DNA of 64,000 nucleotides from Silene conica (Eukaryota; Streptophyta; Magnoliopsida; Caryophyllales; Caryophyllaceae), in assembly GCA_029255685.2 (NCBI GenBank), contig CM055313.2:27257079-27321078 (forward strand), given 5' to 3'. Position numbers and translations under genes: made by a program. The notes beneath the pieces were generated by a model. The model did not search any database, had not been told where the DNA came from, and worked only from the letters and a program-made list of their open reading frames with translations. Each line of letters begins with the position of its first letter. Position 1 is the stretch's first letter. Shown one piece after another: positions 25,701-37,559 of the stretch.

Positions 25701-27293
25701 AGGGACTGTCGGTTGCGGTTTCGGGCTGTCGAAGTCACGCGTATACTGCTGCTGCCGTGCCTTGTTTGTATTATTTTTAGTATTATTATTATTATTATAT
25801 TATTACTATGATTAATAATTTTATATTAGTGGTGTATATATTGGGGTTTTATTCTTCTTATTATTAGTACTATATTAAATAATATTATCATTATATCAAT
25901 ATATGTTATTATTGTTATTATAAGAAATGGTATGTTCATTATTATTAAGAATGTGTTGTTCATGATATATGATTATTAAAGTTGTTAGGTGAATTTTAAT
26001 TATATAGGAATGTGACGGTTATCAATAGTTTGAGCATAACGAATTGTTCATTTATTAATCGAAGTTAATTATAAAAGTAATAAAGACGGGTTAGTCAAGT
26101 TAATTGCAGTAGTCGTGTTTAATACGGTCTCGTTATGCGTAGTATATTATTTAAATAGATAATTTAAATAATCGATATATTATATTAATTTGCGTAATTG
26201 TATTGGTTAGTGATTACGTATGTTATAATTGTTAGGTGACGATTTTGAAGTGGCATAAGTCTGTTTGCCTGCTGGTTTGCTATTGGATTATACGGGTATC
26301 CAGGTAGGATACACTGACACTATACTTTATGAACTGATATGAATGGATGTTTACTATGTGATGTGTTATGAAAGGATGTTGCCTTGTATGTGATGGATGC
26401 AAGCATGAATTATATAAGAATGATATTGGTTGGATTGATTGTGGATTATTTGCAATGGCATGAGTATTTCAGTATTTGATAGCATGATTAAATATTTATA
26501 TTGTGGCATTCATGAGCATGCATATGCATTGGTTACTGAGATATTGTGAATCAGATAGTGTTCTGATATAAAGCCCAGGGTGGTTCTGCAGACCAGGCCT
26601 GGTGTCTTATCAGCTTTTGAGCTGGTGTTCGGCGACGGCCGATTATAGTCTGCCGGGAGGTTCGGTATGGCTGGGAGTTACGGGTTTGAGATTGAGAATG
26701 AGATTGAGCTCGAGCATGTCATGGCATTTGCATATCATCTTTGTTGCATTATTTATTATTGTGTTATCCTACTCAACCGCGAGGTTGACAGTGTATTCGT
26801 GTACACCTACGATGATCCGGAATGGGGAGTAGATTCTGCAGGTCAGAGACAGATGAGTTAGGAGCTGGGGCAGGAATGTGAGATATGTACTGTGGACCGA
26901 CTTAGAATTATATCACATCTAGAGAAGTCATCAGTTGTATTTTCTTTTCTGTTATGTAGTAACTGTAATAAGCAAGTTTAAATTTTATCAGTTTTATAAA
27001 GTACTTTGGTTGTTTTACTTTGTTATTCACTACCTCGGATATTCCGAGATGGTAACAGCTTCATTTATTTGAGAATGTCTTGCTAAAGGCTCTTAAATAA
27101 ATGGGGGTGTTACAAAGCACTTGAGGCCGTCAAGGCACTTTCGCTAAAGATTCTTAACTTCGAAATGGCTCTCAATGCTCAAGGTCGGAATGTTAGTAGT
27201 TGTTTGGACAGATTGGAGACTCTTGAATATCGTACCCGACCCGACTATGTCAGTCCGTATGCAAAGACTCCCGCATCAAGCTCTCGCTCTTGA
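22720..27293 (+). pseudogene. Element B third ORF, function unknown, split by element D
   Basis: The first part (22720-24069) and last part (27120-27293) flank element D. The N-terminus is Pro/Ser-rich with a basic KRRKLNR stretch that could be a nuclear signal. The core (PLFSEYSIEATREGLE, IDRVLPYAIHAGRYYP, GLIFPIEIVQFFASVK) resembles the 'putative plant transposon protein' type of domain found in plant repeats, as far as memory allows. No signal peptide or membrane segment is visible, so it does not look like an envelope protein although it sits where env-like ORFs sit in Sireviruses. Element C has an uninterrupted relative. Confidence 0.7.
24070..27114 (+). mobile_element. Element D: gypsy LTR with a short internal remnant
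   Basis: The 3045-bp insertion has TG/CA ends and perfect duplications aagca (24065-24069 and 27115-27119). From 24197 (TGTAATACCCCG) to 27114 (GGGGGTGTTACA) it looks like a 2.9-kb LTR. The 127 bases before it include 'aacttcgggacgaagttc' and 'ttaaggagggaagac', which resemble the region before the 3' LTR of Tekay-like gypsy elements. It therefore looks like a heavily deleted element or recombinant rather than a simple solo LTR. It shares its LTR end with element E. No coding sequence remains. Confidence 0.8.
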
Positions 27294-27294
27294 T

Positions 27295-27945
27295 CTCTCT
27301 AATCGGTTGTTGAATTCGTGTTTCGGTTGGTCTGGTGTTGTTGTTGTTCAAGTCCTAGATTGGACTTATATACTTTTTGCAATTGTGGCCCAATTCTCTT
27401 CCCTGGCCCAATGAATCTGAGGCCCTGTTTCTTTTTGCATTCCTCGGGTTCCCTTTTAGCCTCTTTTGCTTATGGACCATTAACTTCACCATCTTTTGCC
27501 TGGCCCATTATAAACCTATCTTTAGCCGGCCCATTTTCTTAGACATTGTCACATATTCGGCCCATTGGCTTAGTACTTCCGGATTTGTTGTGTATATTTT
27601 TACTTTCGTATGTGGTTGTGTGATATTTTCTATGTTCATATTTTTCGACTCGTTTATGTGCTTGCTTATGCTTCGTACGTATATTATTCTAGTCGTTTCA
27701 TGTCTTTGTTCTCATCTTTTCGATGATGTCAAGAGGGGGAAATATGCGACTTAGATTAGAATTTGCCTAAGCTTGCTCCTTGTCGTAATCCATTGTCTCT
27801 TAGGGTCCTTAAAGGATATGGGATAGATAGAAGATAAAAACCCTAAGTTAATCTTTGCTATGAATAACCTTTATTATATTGAGGGGGAACATACATTTAG
27901 ACACGAAATCTAAGAAAGACTTGCCATCATCAAAAAGGGGGAATT
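27295..27945 (+). other. Element B 3' non-coding region, GGCCCA cluster and polypurine tracts
   Basis: Five GGCCCA words lie between 27384 and 27566, matched by six TGGGCC words in the same place of element C. Three purine runs follow: aagagggggaaa (27731-27742), gagggggaa (27881-27889) and aaaaagggggaatt (27932-27945), the last abutting the 3' LTR and therefore the working tract. Confidence 0.7.
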
Positions 27946-28948
27946 TGTTGAACCATATATTCAAATATATATATATAGTATATATGTTTATGTTTTGATA
28001 ATGACAAGTCTAGCTATTTATATATTATATACTCGTATGTATAATCGTGTGCTAAGTGTACAGAACATTAGTATCAAGATCTAATAAATCAAGTATAAAA
28101 GATTCAAGCATGTTAGTCAATGAATTGACTAAGTCGAAGATTGATAGAAGATCTCAAGCGTGCAAAATAGACTAAAGTTATACTTATCAACTATAGCTTT
28201 AGTACAAGATTGGTTCTAGTTATAGCCCGTAGCTATAACTCTATATCATGAAGAAATGATCGGAATATATACGTGTTTAAGCTGAAACGTTTGTTTCCAA
28301 ATCTGTGTCGTGTAGAATTAGTGTTTAATTGGTATTCTATTTTAATAAATAGAATTGTTGATCTTAATAGGATTATATAAAATATCTTTAAGTTAAATAA
28401 GGGATAAATAATTGTCTTATGAGATAATTATTTATTACTAAAATAAACTAAGGATTTTTATATGATCTTTATTGTCAAATATATATAATCTAAATGTAGT
28501 TTGTTTCGACTTTGGAAAACGTGTGATATGTCACGTTTACCATAACTCGTGTAGGATTAAATTAAGTAAATATTATGTATTTATTTAATATCCTAAAACA
28601 AACTAAGATTATATTATACTAATATATTTTATTATCTTTGACATGGTTTAGGAAGTTGATTTAATAAGGATACTAATTGTTTATTATATAAAGATCTTTC
28701 CTAAATATGAATTAGGAAATTAATTCCTTATATAATTCTTAAAGTATATTATTAAATCTTTCCTAAATATATTAAGATTAGATTTAAGGTAGTATTACTA
28801 AAAGACTAGTATTCTAGTTTTAGTAATATTCCTAAATCATTTAGGGTTTGAATTACCTAGATACATATTCTATATAAATAGACTACCATGATACATTAAA
28901 TCACACGAAACACATACACATATATTCACGCAAATCAAAGAGATAAAC
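27946..28948 (+). repeat. Element B 3' LTR, first part
   Basis: The segment runs from TGTTGAACC up to the insertion point of element A and matches 14935-15944. It carries the GTTATAGC hairpin at 28219-28239. Confidence 0.93.
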
Positions 28949-30516
28949 TGATGCCCGTCGTTGAGGGTACCAAAGATAAATTTATAATTCCTAACTTTAA
29001 CAATAGATAGTGAAAGTCAGGGTCGAACCACAAGGAGGTGGGGAATGTTTATTGTTTGATGTGAATGTTTAAAGTAACAATTTTGGGGGTTTAAATTGGT
29101 TGATTACTAAGTCTAAGGCAAAGATTAAAATAAACAAATAATAAAAGATGAGAATAAAATATAATAAAAGGGATGCTAGGATGTTTGGGTAATAAATAGC
29201 TAAGGTAATATAAATCCTAAGGTCAACATGTATTGCAGTCGCGTAAGGGGGTGTAACATATCTTTTTAGGTCTATGCTACCTAATAGCTCCTTTCGGCCT
29301 ATGCTATTAGTTCCTAGGTCTCACAATTATTGGGTGTCAACAATAAGGGTGATTCCTAAATCCTAGGTCACATACCTTTCAGTCTTGAGTAACCTAGCCG
29401 TCTTAAGGTGTAAACCAATGCCCTTCCCGTATCTTTCAATCTTGGGTAGGTCATTACTAACGTCCTACAAGTCTCCTTTCAGTTTCATTGCAGGGTGTTA
29501 TAGTCAACAAGGAAAGACGAAACGGGATACAGACGCGAGTGGTCGACCGACCAGCTACTCCAGTCGGCCGACCACAGCCTCGGTCGACCGACCCACTATT
29601 TGAGTCGGCCGACCGTGGCTCTGCTACAAGTCGGTTTCGGATTTTATTCTACCATGCATATTATCCCCTACATCCTAACATATGAAAATTAGCTACTCAT
29701 GATTGTTAAGACGATTATGAAAACGGGATTAAACATGGCAAATATAATAAATAATCTAAGCATGCAAGATTCAATAAAGCTTGGTATTTCTATCTTAATT
29801 GAATGCAAAAGTAATAAGAACAATAATAAAAGCTAGATTAAAGGGGTAATTACCACAATTGGAATTAAGGCAGAACGGAATAAACTTTATTGAATGCTTG
29901 AGAATTCTTGAATAATAAACTTGAAACTAAAACTCAACTATATGAAATTGATAAGAACTAGATTCTAAGAGATATGATAAAGGGATGATGGATAGTCAAA
30001 AGATATCTAACCCTAATCACAAGATTAGTTTATATAGGTAGAAAAATAATAGTTTCCTAAACACTCTAATTCTAATTTATTTCCGAAAAGAATCGTCTGG
30101 GCTTCTGCTGAGGTCGGCCGACTTACTTTGTGGGTCAGTCGACCGCTTCGTATGGACTCAATTGATTTCTCGGGCTTTCTTAAGATTTGGACTTTTATGA
30201 ACATCAGGCCTGGTCGGCCGACCCGTTTACCTGGTCGGTCGACCGCTTCCGTACGGAAATCTTCGGATTTCTTCTTGTTTTGACTTTTGGCACTTTAAGT
30301 AAAGATTCCAGTTGACCTTTCGTTATTCCTTAATTATGCAAAAGACTTGAGGATAAGGATTTGGTGCTAAATCGTCCATTTTCCGCATAAATCTGCAAAA
30401 GTGCATAAAAATACGAAAGTACACGATTGTTGGGAAATAAGGGCTAAAACATAGTAAATGAGCGACCAAATGCGTGTAAAAATAGATGAAAAACATCATA
30501 AAATAGACACGTATCA
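28949..30516 (-). repeat. Element A 3' LTR
   Basis: The 1568-bp LTR starts tgatgcccgtcg and ends gacacgtatca on the plus strand. Palindromic modules lie at 29541-29573, 29582-29614, 30112-30144 and 30212-30244. On the minus strand a purine-rich ggtttggggaatt lies just before it. Confidence 0.95.
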
Positions 30517-32598
30517 AATTCCCCAAACCAAACCCTTGCTTGCCCTCAAGCAAGAAATAGACTCGATCCTAACTAATGGAACGATTTCAATCTCAGAGCG
30601 AAATTTACATGTAAGCCTAAACCAATGCCAAGTACAAAATGAGAATGTATTTAAATCATGTAAACGAGTTATAGGGTCGTCAAACTTGCAAACAATAAGA
30701 CTATAGAGACTTTATACCATGGACTCTCGCGGTACGCTCGAGACACTCATGAAGCAAAGGGCGAGTATATGTAAAAGATAGAAAGAAGTATATTTGTCAT
30801 GACACTCACCTAACTACGATCCATGGAAACATGCCTGCAATCTAACATGAACAAGAATTCTACAACTATGTAAAACAAACCCATTAAGTGACTTGGATAC
30901 ATGCAATTGAGGTAATGAAAGATATGTGAGGTAAAAGGTAAAAAGTGGTTAAGATGTTTTTGGATATGTGGGGTTAGTAGCCAAGCTAGTAAAACCGGTT
31001 CCCAACAACATATTTCACAACTTTTGATATTAAGGAAGTGCTCTTTTTGTGGCACAACTCTCACATTATATATAAGAAAGGACTCCCAAATGTTTTGAAT
31101 GAAGTACGGGAGTGATAACCTGTAGAAGAAAGGGATATTTGGAACGAATTTTTGAATCTGATGATGCCAGTTGGTCGGCCGACCTATGATGTTGGTCGGT
31201 CGACTGACTTCCTGTATGTTTTGATTTTTTTTTTTCGTTTTTCTTTTCTTTCTTTCTTTTTTTGTTCTTTTTTTCTTTTCTTTCTTTCTTTTCCTTCTCT
31301 TTTTGCTCAAGATAGCATATAAACCAAGATGCCTCAAAAATTAAACCAAAGACCACAAATACTAGCTTGGAAGTGTAGGCTAAGTATGGGATGTAGTTTT
31401 TGGGGAAATAAAAAGGCAATTTTGGCTATGTGAAGCTTATGGGTAAATATGAGAAAAGGGATCCCAAATGCACGTATCAAGACTCAAAGAACGAGAAAGT
31501 AAAACAAGTATATAGCAATTCAAGTTCATGTTTATGCATATTGATGTAACATGTTCCAAGGGGAGTACTACTCACATCCTAGACAACTGATTTAAGAATG
31601 AAACCAGGAAATAAGCTCTAAACCTTAGAATGTATAGTAGGTTGCCAAGGTATAAGTCAAGTCTCAAGATATGCAAGTTGACAAAAACTCGTACATATGC
31701 GAAAGACTCTCATACTAAAACAAGTTGACAAGGCAAGGTAAAGGCATAAACATGTAAGATAGCAAAATCATCCTTGAAATACTTTCGTTCCGACTCGACC
31801 TATATGCTAAAATAAACGTGCATTTTTTTGGAATTTTTTTTTTGAATTTTTTTCATTTTTTTGTATTTTTCTTGTATATGTAAGGAAAATAAAGAAAAGA
31901 ACAATGCAATACGGAAAAACGTGTGACAGAATGTAATGCATGTGACACGAAACCATTCCCCAAACCAACCCGCACAATGTCCCCATTGTGCATTAGCCTA
32001 AGTAAAGGTTTCAGGAAATTAAAGTAAAGATGCAAAGAGAATAAAAACTAAGGAAAAACTGGAAAGAACTCACTGGATTATGAAGCGCATGAGAAAAACC
32101 TCCCCAAACCAGCGTAAGCTGGGAGGTTTTGGTGGCCAGCAGTGCCACTCAAGTAACCAAGTCAATTTCGCGATTTCCAAGGAAGAGAAGCGAAAGACCG
32201 CAGCGGACAGTAGGTCGACCGACTGATGTTTCTGGTCGGTCGACCTCCTGTGAACCACAGAAAATTTAGCGATATAGCGACAGTAGGTCGACCGACTGAT
32301 GTTTCTGGTCGGTCGACCCTCTGCGTCCCGGAGGTCTTCGTTTCTTCGTCAAATCTGAAAAGGCAAGAAAGTATGTGCGCCCAACAATGCGCGAGATGCC
32401 AAAAACGATTCTAAAGTCTTAACTACTCAAACATAAAGGAAAGGATCTAAAACTATGAGCAAGCCAAACTAAAAAGTCTCACACAACAAAAAATAAATTG
32501 TCTTAAAAACTGCAACTTAAAACAACTATCCGCTAAAGATGCGGAAGATATCCGACCACGGCTTCTGACGGCATGCCGTAGTCTCCACGGTTTTTGCT
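30517..32598 (-). other. Element A non-coding interior in place of polymerase
   Basis: About 2 kb without RT, RNase H or integrase similarity. It includes a long T/C tract (31220-31305), a T-rich run near 31826-31870, and palindromic modules at 31173-31205, 32213-32245 and 32286-32318; the last two share the same 9-bp spacer. The polypurine tract lies at about 30517-30530 (minus strand). Confidence 0.8.
31220..31305. repeat. T/C-rich low-complexity tract
   Basis: A long pyrimidine run on the plus strand (tttcttt and ttctttc words) lies within element A. The Lys/Glu-rich open frames on the other strand are artefacts of it. Confidence 0.8.
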
Positions 32599-33573
32599 TT
32601 AGTAGCAACACACTTTTTTTTTTCCGCCGTCGCAAAGCATATGCGACGGTCTCTCCTCTTGAACTTGCCTCCTTTTCTTTTTCTCCTCCCGATCCACGAC
32701 GTCTGGGTCCTCATCTTCTTCATAGCTTAGACATCCCATTCCTCCTCTCTGGATGATGACTTCCTTCACTTTGGGTTTCCCCAAACCAGTTCCTGCAATA
32801 GTCATAATAGAAGTGTCCTCCCTACTGCTCCCAATCTGGGCCGGAGGTGTAAAAACAGATACAGGAACAGGTAATAAAGTGGGAGAAGTAGTGATGACCT
32901 CATACTTTTTCTCAGAAGTGATAGCATTACATGTGATGGGGGTCATAGCATCCTTTTTTCTATACGATAGGCCATAGATAATAGAATGCTTGCCTACTTT
33001 GAAGGTTAGAGTCCCAGTGCCTACATCTATAATGGCACCTGCAGTGTGAAGGAAAGGTCTTCCTAGAATTATAGGTATATGGGCATCCTCTGGGATGTCC
33101 AAAACTACGAAGTCAACTGGGAAGAAAAACCTGTCAATACGTACAAGAATGTTTTCCAACACCCCTATAGGTTCCATAGATGTGCGATCTGCCATCTGGA
33201 CTGTCATACTGGTCACTGCAAATTCGGTCATTCCTAGTTTTAAGGCAACGCTTAGGGGCATGAAACTTATACTAGCACCTAAGTCGCATAAAGCCTTCTT
33301 AACTGGGAAGGTTCCTATATTACAGGGGACAGAAAAACTACCAGGGTCCTCTAATTAATGAGGGGCAATGACATGTGACAAAAAGCTAGATGACTCTTCA
33401 GTGAGGGCCACCGACTCAACCTTTTCTAGAGACCTCTTCCTTGACAAAAGCTGTCTCATAAATTTAAGATAGGAGGGAACTTGTTGAACTAATTCTAAAA
33501 ACGGGACTTGAACATTTAATGAACGAATCACATCCTTAAATTTGTCAAAAGATACCTGATCCTTTGAAGGCAC
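32599..33573 (-). pseudogene. Element A protease region
   Basis: The minus strand encodes an Athila-type retropepsin: FPVKKALCDLGASISFMP, with DLGAS as the active site (near 33260-33300), then 'VDFVVLDIPEDAHIPIILGR' and 'FLHTAGAIIDVGTGTL'. It cuts the gag polyprotein in related elements. The ~90-residue tail after it (KVKEVIIQRGG, basic run REEKKKRRQVQEE) ends where polymerase would be expected. Confidence 0.85.
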
Positions 33574-33589
33574 GAGTCTTTCTGGGAAA

Positions 33590-35376
33590 GGAGCAGCTCA
33601 GGACTCAGTATTTGCAGCCCTTTTTAAAAACCTGGGGGTCTTGTCACCCCGGAAAAGAAAATCCCGCAAGTTATTCGGCAAATCTGGACGAAAGGGAACT
33701 TCGGGTTCTGCTTCAGTGGTCGGTCGACCAGTTTCTTCGGTCGGTCGACCAGTTTCCTGTTCAGGTAAGATTTCTGGGTCCTGATTTGTGGTCGATCGAC
33801 CAGGATCTTCGGTCGGTCGACCGCCTTCGCTGCTACTCGCCTGTTTTTCTTTCTCGCTCCCCACTTTAGCTCCACTTCGCAGGGAGATGATCGATGTTTA
33901 GAGTCTCTTTTTTCTGGTCCGGTTTGGTCGGAAGCTGACCCGGAGCCCTAGTATCATTCTTGCTTGCAATTTGAGCAATCTGGGACTCTAACATCTTCAT
34001 CCCTGCCTCTCTAGCCTGTGACTCCTTCTGAACCAACCCAATAAGATTTTGGATAAGAGCATCTGTGTTGGGTGGTGGGTTTGAAGGTGGTTGAGGGTTG
34101 AAAGGTGGTTTTTGGAAATTTTGTTTATGTGGGGGTATATATGTTGAATTTTGCTGAGGTTGCATGTGTTGTGGGTTTTGAACATTCTGGCTTGTCCACC
34201 TTAAGTGGGGATGGATATTATTATTATTCGGGTCATAGAAGTTGTTCCCACGATAATGTTGAAAAGCGGCACATGTTTCATTAGATGAAGTACAGAATTT
34301 TGACACGTGCCCTTCTCCACCGCACCTCTCACAAGCGAAGGGTCCGTCCTGAATGGCGTTCACTTGGTATATTCCTCCCTTGCTTCCACTTCCTAGGTCA
34401 AATTTTCCTCCAGCCTCAATAGCTGACAGGTTGTATTCAGATTTTCTTTGATTGCCTCTGGAGGTACCATGCTCAGCACGGTGCACAGCAACATCTTCTA
34501 TCAATTTGAGACCCTTAGTCTCTCCTGAATTATCTTGGAATCTCCCATTAGCTGCAGCATCTAGATAGGCCCTGTTGTCATCATAGAGGCCATTGTAGAA
34601 CTGGTTGCAGAGAAACCATTGTTCGAATCCGTGATGTGGTATGGATCGAACAAGTCTCTTGAACCTGTCCCACGCCTCACTGAAATCTTCATTGGGGCCT
34701 TGCTTGAAATTAGCAATCTGCGCTCTTAAGGCATTAGTCTTTGATGCAGAATAGTATTTCCTATAGAATGCCAAGGCTAGGGTATTCCAATCTGTGACTC
34801 CCGCAGCAGTGCGGTCTAAATCTCTGTACCACTCTCTCGCAGCATCCCTAAGAGAGAAGATGAACATGGTCTGTTTAATCTGGTCCTGCGTCACTCCTTC
34901 TGGGGGTGCTATAGAGCATATGTAATCTGTGAAGATTTCAATATGCTTAGCAGCATCCTCTTGGCCGAGCCTCCAAATTGGTTTCTTTCAACCATAGTAA
35001 TGTAGGCGGGCTTGGCCTCGAATGGCTTCCTAGTACCTGCAGGTAAAGTGAACCCTTTGTATAGGTCCTTTGCCTGAGGCATGGAGTGACTGACAATAGT
35101 GGCTTCTTCTGTCATGTTTTCTTCTTCTTTTGGAAAAACTGGAAAGTAGGTAAAAGGTGGTGTTTTTGGTGAAAGTGGATTGATGGGTGAATTTGGTTGT
35201 GAAGGTGGTGTTTTTGGTGAAGATGGTAAATATGGTTGTTCGAATAAGTCTTCTTGAAATAAGGAAGATGGTGAACCTCCTTCCTGATTAGCTAGAAGTT
35301 GATTTCTCCTTTCTCTAAGGGTCCTCTCAAGCTCGTGGTCAAGTGGTAGGAGTTCTCCTTGAACTGACCTGCGCAT
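33590..35376 (-). pseudogene. Element A gag with zinc knuckle and GRPT-rich tail
   Basis: The gag core (FIFSLRDAAREWYRDL, LALAFYRKYYSASKT, EDFSEAWDRFKRLVRSIPHHG, FLCNQFYNGL) is the Athila/Tat retrotransposon gag domain. One CCHC knuckle (CERCGGEGHVSKFC) lies near 34290-34330, then a Gln/Pro/Asn-rich stretch. The C-terminal part contains the repeated peptide GRPT with three-residue spacers, encoded by two palindromic modules (33718-33750 and 33790-33822). Lightly broken. Confidence 0.88.
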
Positions 35377-35477
35377 AAGATGGAAACTACAAGAAAATGG
35401 TGAGAAGGTTTAAGGAACAAAAAGTTCCTTAAACAAAGAGAAACAAAAACAAAAAACAATAAACACTGGCGTCACCT

Positions 35478-35494
35478 CCCCGGCAACGGCGCCA
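35478..35494 (-). promoter_or_regulatory. Primer binding site of element A (tRNA-Asp)
   Basis: The minus strand reads TGGCGCCGTTGCCGGGG five bases after the LTR end, complementary to the 3' end of plant tRNA-Asp including CCA. This is the usual primer of Athila/Tat elements. Confidence 0.9.
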
Positions 35495-35499
35495 AAATT

Positions 35500-37067
35500 T
35501 GATGCCCGGCGTTGAAGGTACCAAAGATAAATTTATAATTCCTAACTTTAACAATAGATAGTGAAAGTCAGGGTCGAACCACAAGGAGGTGGGGAATGTT
35601 TATTATTTGATGTGAATGTTTAAAGTAACAATTTTGGGGGTTTAAATTGGTTGATTACTAAGTCTAAGGCAAAGATTAAAATAAACAAATAATAAAAGAT
35701 GAGAATAAAATATAATAAAAGGGATGCTAGGATGTTTGGGTAATAAATAGCTAAGGTAATATAAATCCTAAGGTCAACATGTATTGCAGTCGCGTAAGGG
35801 GGTGTAACATATCTTTTTAGGTCTATGCTACCTAATAGCTCCTTTCGGCCTATGCTATTAGTTCCTAGGTCTCACAATTATTGGGTGTCAACAATAAGGG
35901 TGATTCCTAAATCCTAGGTCACATACCTTTCAATCTTGAGTAACCTAGCCGTCTTAAGGTGTAAACCAATGCCCTTCCCGTATCTTTCAATCTTGGGTAG
36001 GTCATTACTAACGTCCTACAAGTCTCCTTTCAGTTTCATTGCAGGGTGTTATAGTCAACAAGGAAAGACGAAACGGGATACAGACGCGAGTGGTCGACCG
36101 ACCAGCTACTCCAGTCGGCCGACCACAGCCTCGGTCGACCGACCCACTATTTGAGTCGGCCGACCGTGGCTCTGCTACAAGTCGGTTTCGGATTTTATTC
36201 TACCATGCATATTATCCCCTACATCCTAACATATGAAAATTAGCTACTCATGATTGTTAAGACGATTATGAAAACGGGATTAAACATGGCAAATATAATA
36301 AATAATCTAAGCATGCAAGATTCAATAAAGCTTGGTATTTCTATCTTAATTGAATGCAAAAGTAATAAGAACAATAATAAAAGCTAGATTAAAGGGGTAA
36401 TTACCACAATTGGAATTAAGGCAGAACGGAATAAACTTTATTGAATGCTTGAGAATTCTTGAATAATAAACTTGAAACTAAAACTCAACTATATGAAATT
36501 GATAAGAACTAGATTCTAAGAGATATGATAAAGGGATGATGGATACTCAAAAGATATCTAACCCTAATCACAAGATTAGTTTATATAGGTAGAAAAATAA
36601 TAGTTTCCTAAACACTCTAATTCTAATTTATTTCCGAAAAGAATCGTCTGGGCTTCTGCTGAGGTCGGCCGACTTACTTTGTGGGTCGGTCGACCGCTTC
36701 GTATGGACTCAATTGATTTCTCGGGCTTTCTTCAGATTTGGACTTTTATGAACATCAGGCCTGGTCGGCCGACCCGTTTAGCTGGTCGGTCGACCGCTTC
36801 CGTACGGAAATCTTCGGATTTCTTCTTGTTTTGACTTTTGGCACTTTAAATAAAGATTCCAGTTGACCTTTCGTTATTCCTTAATTATGCAAAAGACTTG
36901 AGGATAAGGATTTGGTGCTAAATCGTCCATTTTCCGCATAAATCTGCAAAAGTGCATAAAAATACGAAAGTACACGATTGTTGGGAAATAAGGGCTAAAA
37001 CATAGTAAATGAGCGACCAAATGCGTGTAAAAATAGATGAAAAACATCATAAAATAGACACGTATCA
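35500..37067 (-). repeat. Element A 5' LTR
   Basis: The 1568-bp partner of 28949-30516 carries modules at 36092-36124, 36133-36165, 36663-36695 and 36763-36795. In module three its second half is a full GGTCGGTCGACC where the other LTR has one changed base. Confidence 0.95.
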
Positions 37068-37554
37068 GAAACCGCCGATTATATTCTTCAAATTCGAGCT
37101 TATCATTGTCATATCCGATTCAAGATTCAAGTGCTCAAGCATTGATCTTATTCATTCAAGATTGTGACATCAAGAAACATTGAAGACTTTATCTTATTAA
37201 CGTAAGATAGAACGAGTATTTAGCGGTACTCATTGTAAGACAAATATTTAACGGTATTTGTCGTAGCTAGATATTTAATGGTATCTAGATAGAGTTGTGA
37301 CTAACATCAAAGTCGCACGAGTAGGGTTGATAAAATTGTAATCCAGAGTTGGTACTAATTTTATTAATCGAGAATAGTGGACGTAGGTCTCAAAGTGTGA
37401 GACTGAACCACTTCAAAAATATTGTGTCTCTCTTTATTACTTGCTCTACTCAACGATCATCATACAAACTTACACACATCGAAGAAGATTTAAAAAGAAG
37501 GCATACTCAATTCAACCCCCCCTTCTTGAGTATATCATATCAATAGACTCTTCA
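37068..37554 (+). repeat. Element B 3' LTR, second part
   Basis: The B LTR resumes after element A (gaaaccgccgatt, equivalent to 15950 onward in the 5' LTR) and ends GACTCTTCA, followed by the gagga duplication. Confidence 0.93.
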
Positions 37555-37559
37555 GAGGA

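Larger units (their letters stand above)
28949..37067 (-). mobile_element. Element A: Athila-type Ty3/gypsy, gag and protease only, young
   Basis: Two 1568-bp LTRs (28949-30516 and 35500-37067) enclose 4983 bp. The duplication is gaaac on the right and taaac on the left. The PBS matches tRNA-Asp, typical of the Athila/Tat group. Gag and protease are present; no reverse transcriptase, RNase H or integrase is found, so it would need proteins from another element. About nine differences separate the LTRs (0.6%), so it moved recently, after B inserted. Gag carries one or two breaks. Eight to nine copies of a 12-9-12 palindromic module are spread over LTR and interior. Confidence 0.93.
14935..37554 (+). 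mobile_element. Element B: SIRE-type Ty1/copia with third ORF, interrupted by D and A
   Basis: Perfect duplications gagga flank the element (14930-14934 and 37555-37559). The 5' LTR is 14935-16416; the 3' LTR is split by element A into 27946-28948 and 37068-37554. The order is PBS, gag with two zinc knuckles and a coiled coil, pol in copia order (protease, integrase, RT, RNase H), a third ORF, and a polypurine tract. The LTRs differ at about ten positions in ~1490 bp, so the insertion is recent. The coding part holds about five breaks and the third ORF is split by element D. Same family as element C. Confidence 0.95.

Noticed and set aside
29385-29685. Small ORFs of 65-72 codons, also found at 35936-36236
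   Set aside because: They lie in the two LTR copies of element A and run across palindromic modules; no start context or family match supports them.
30810-31419. Lys/Glu-rich ORFs on the minus strand
   Set aside because: They are products of the T/C tract and resemble no protein family.
29541-33822. Modules of element A as a CRISPR-like array
   Set aside because: Repeat-spacer look is superficial: spacers are 9 bp, modules lie far apart, and the sequence is a plant retrotransposon.
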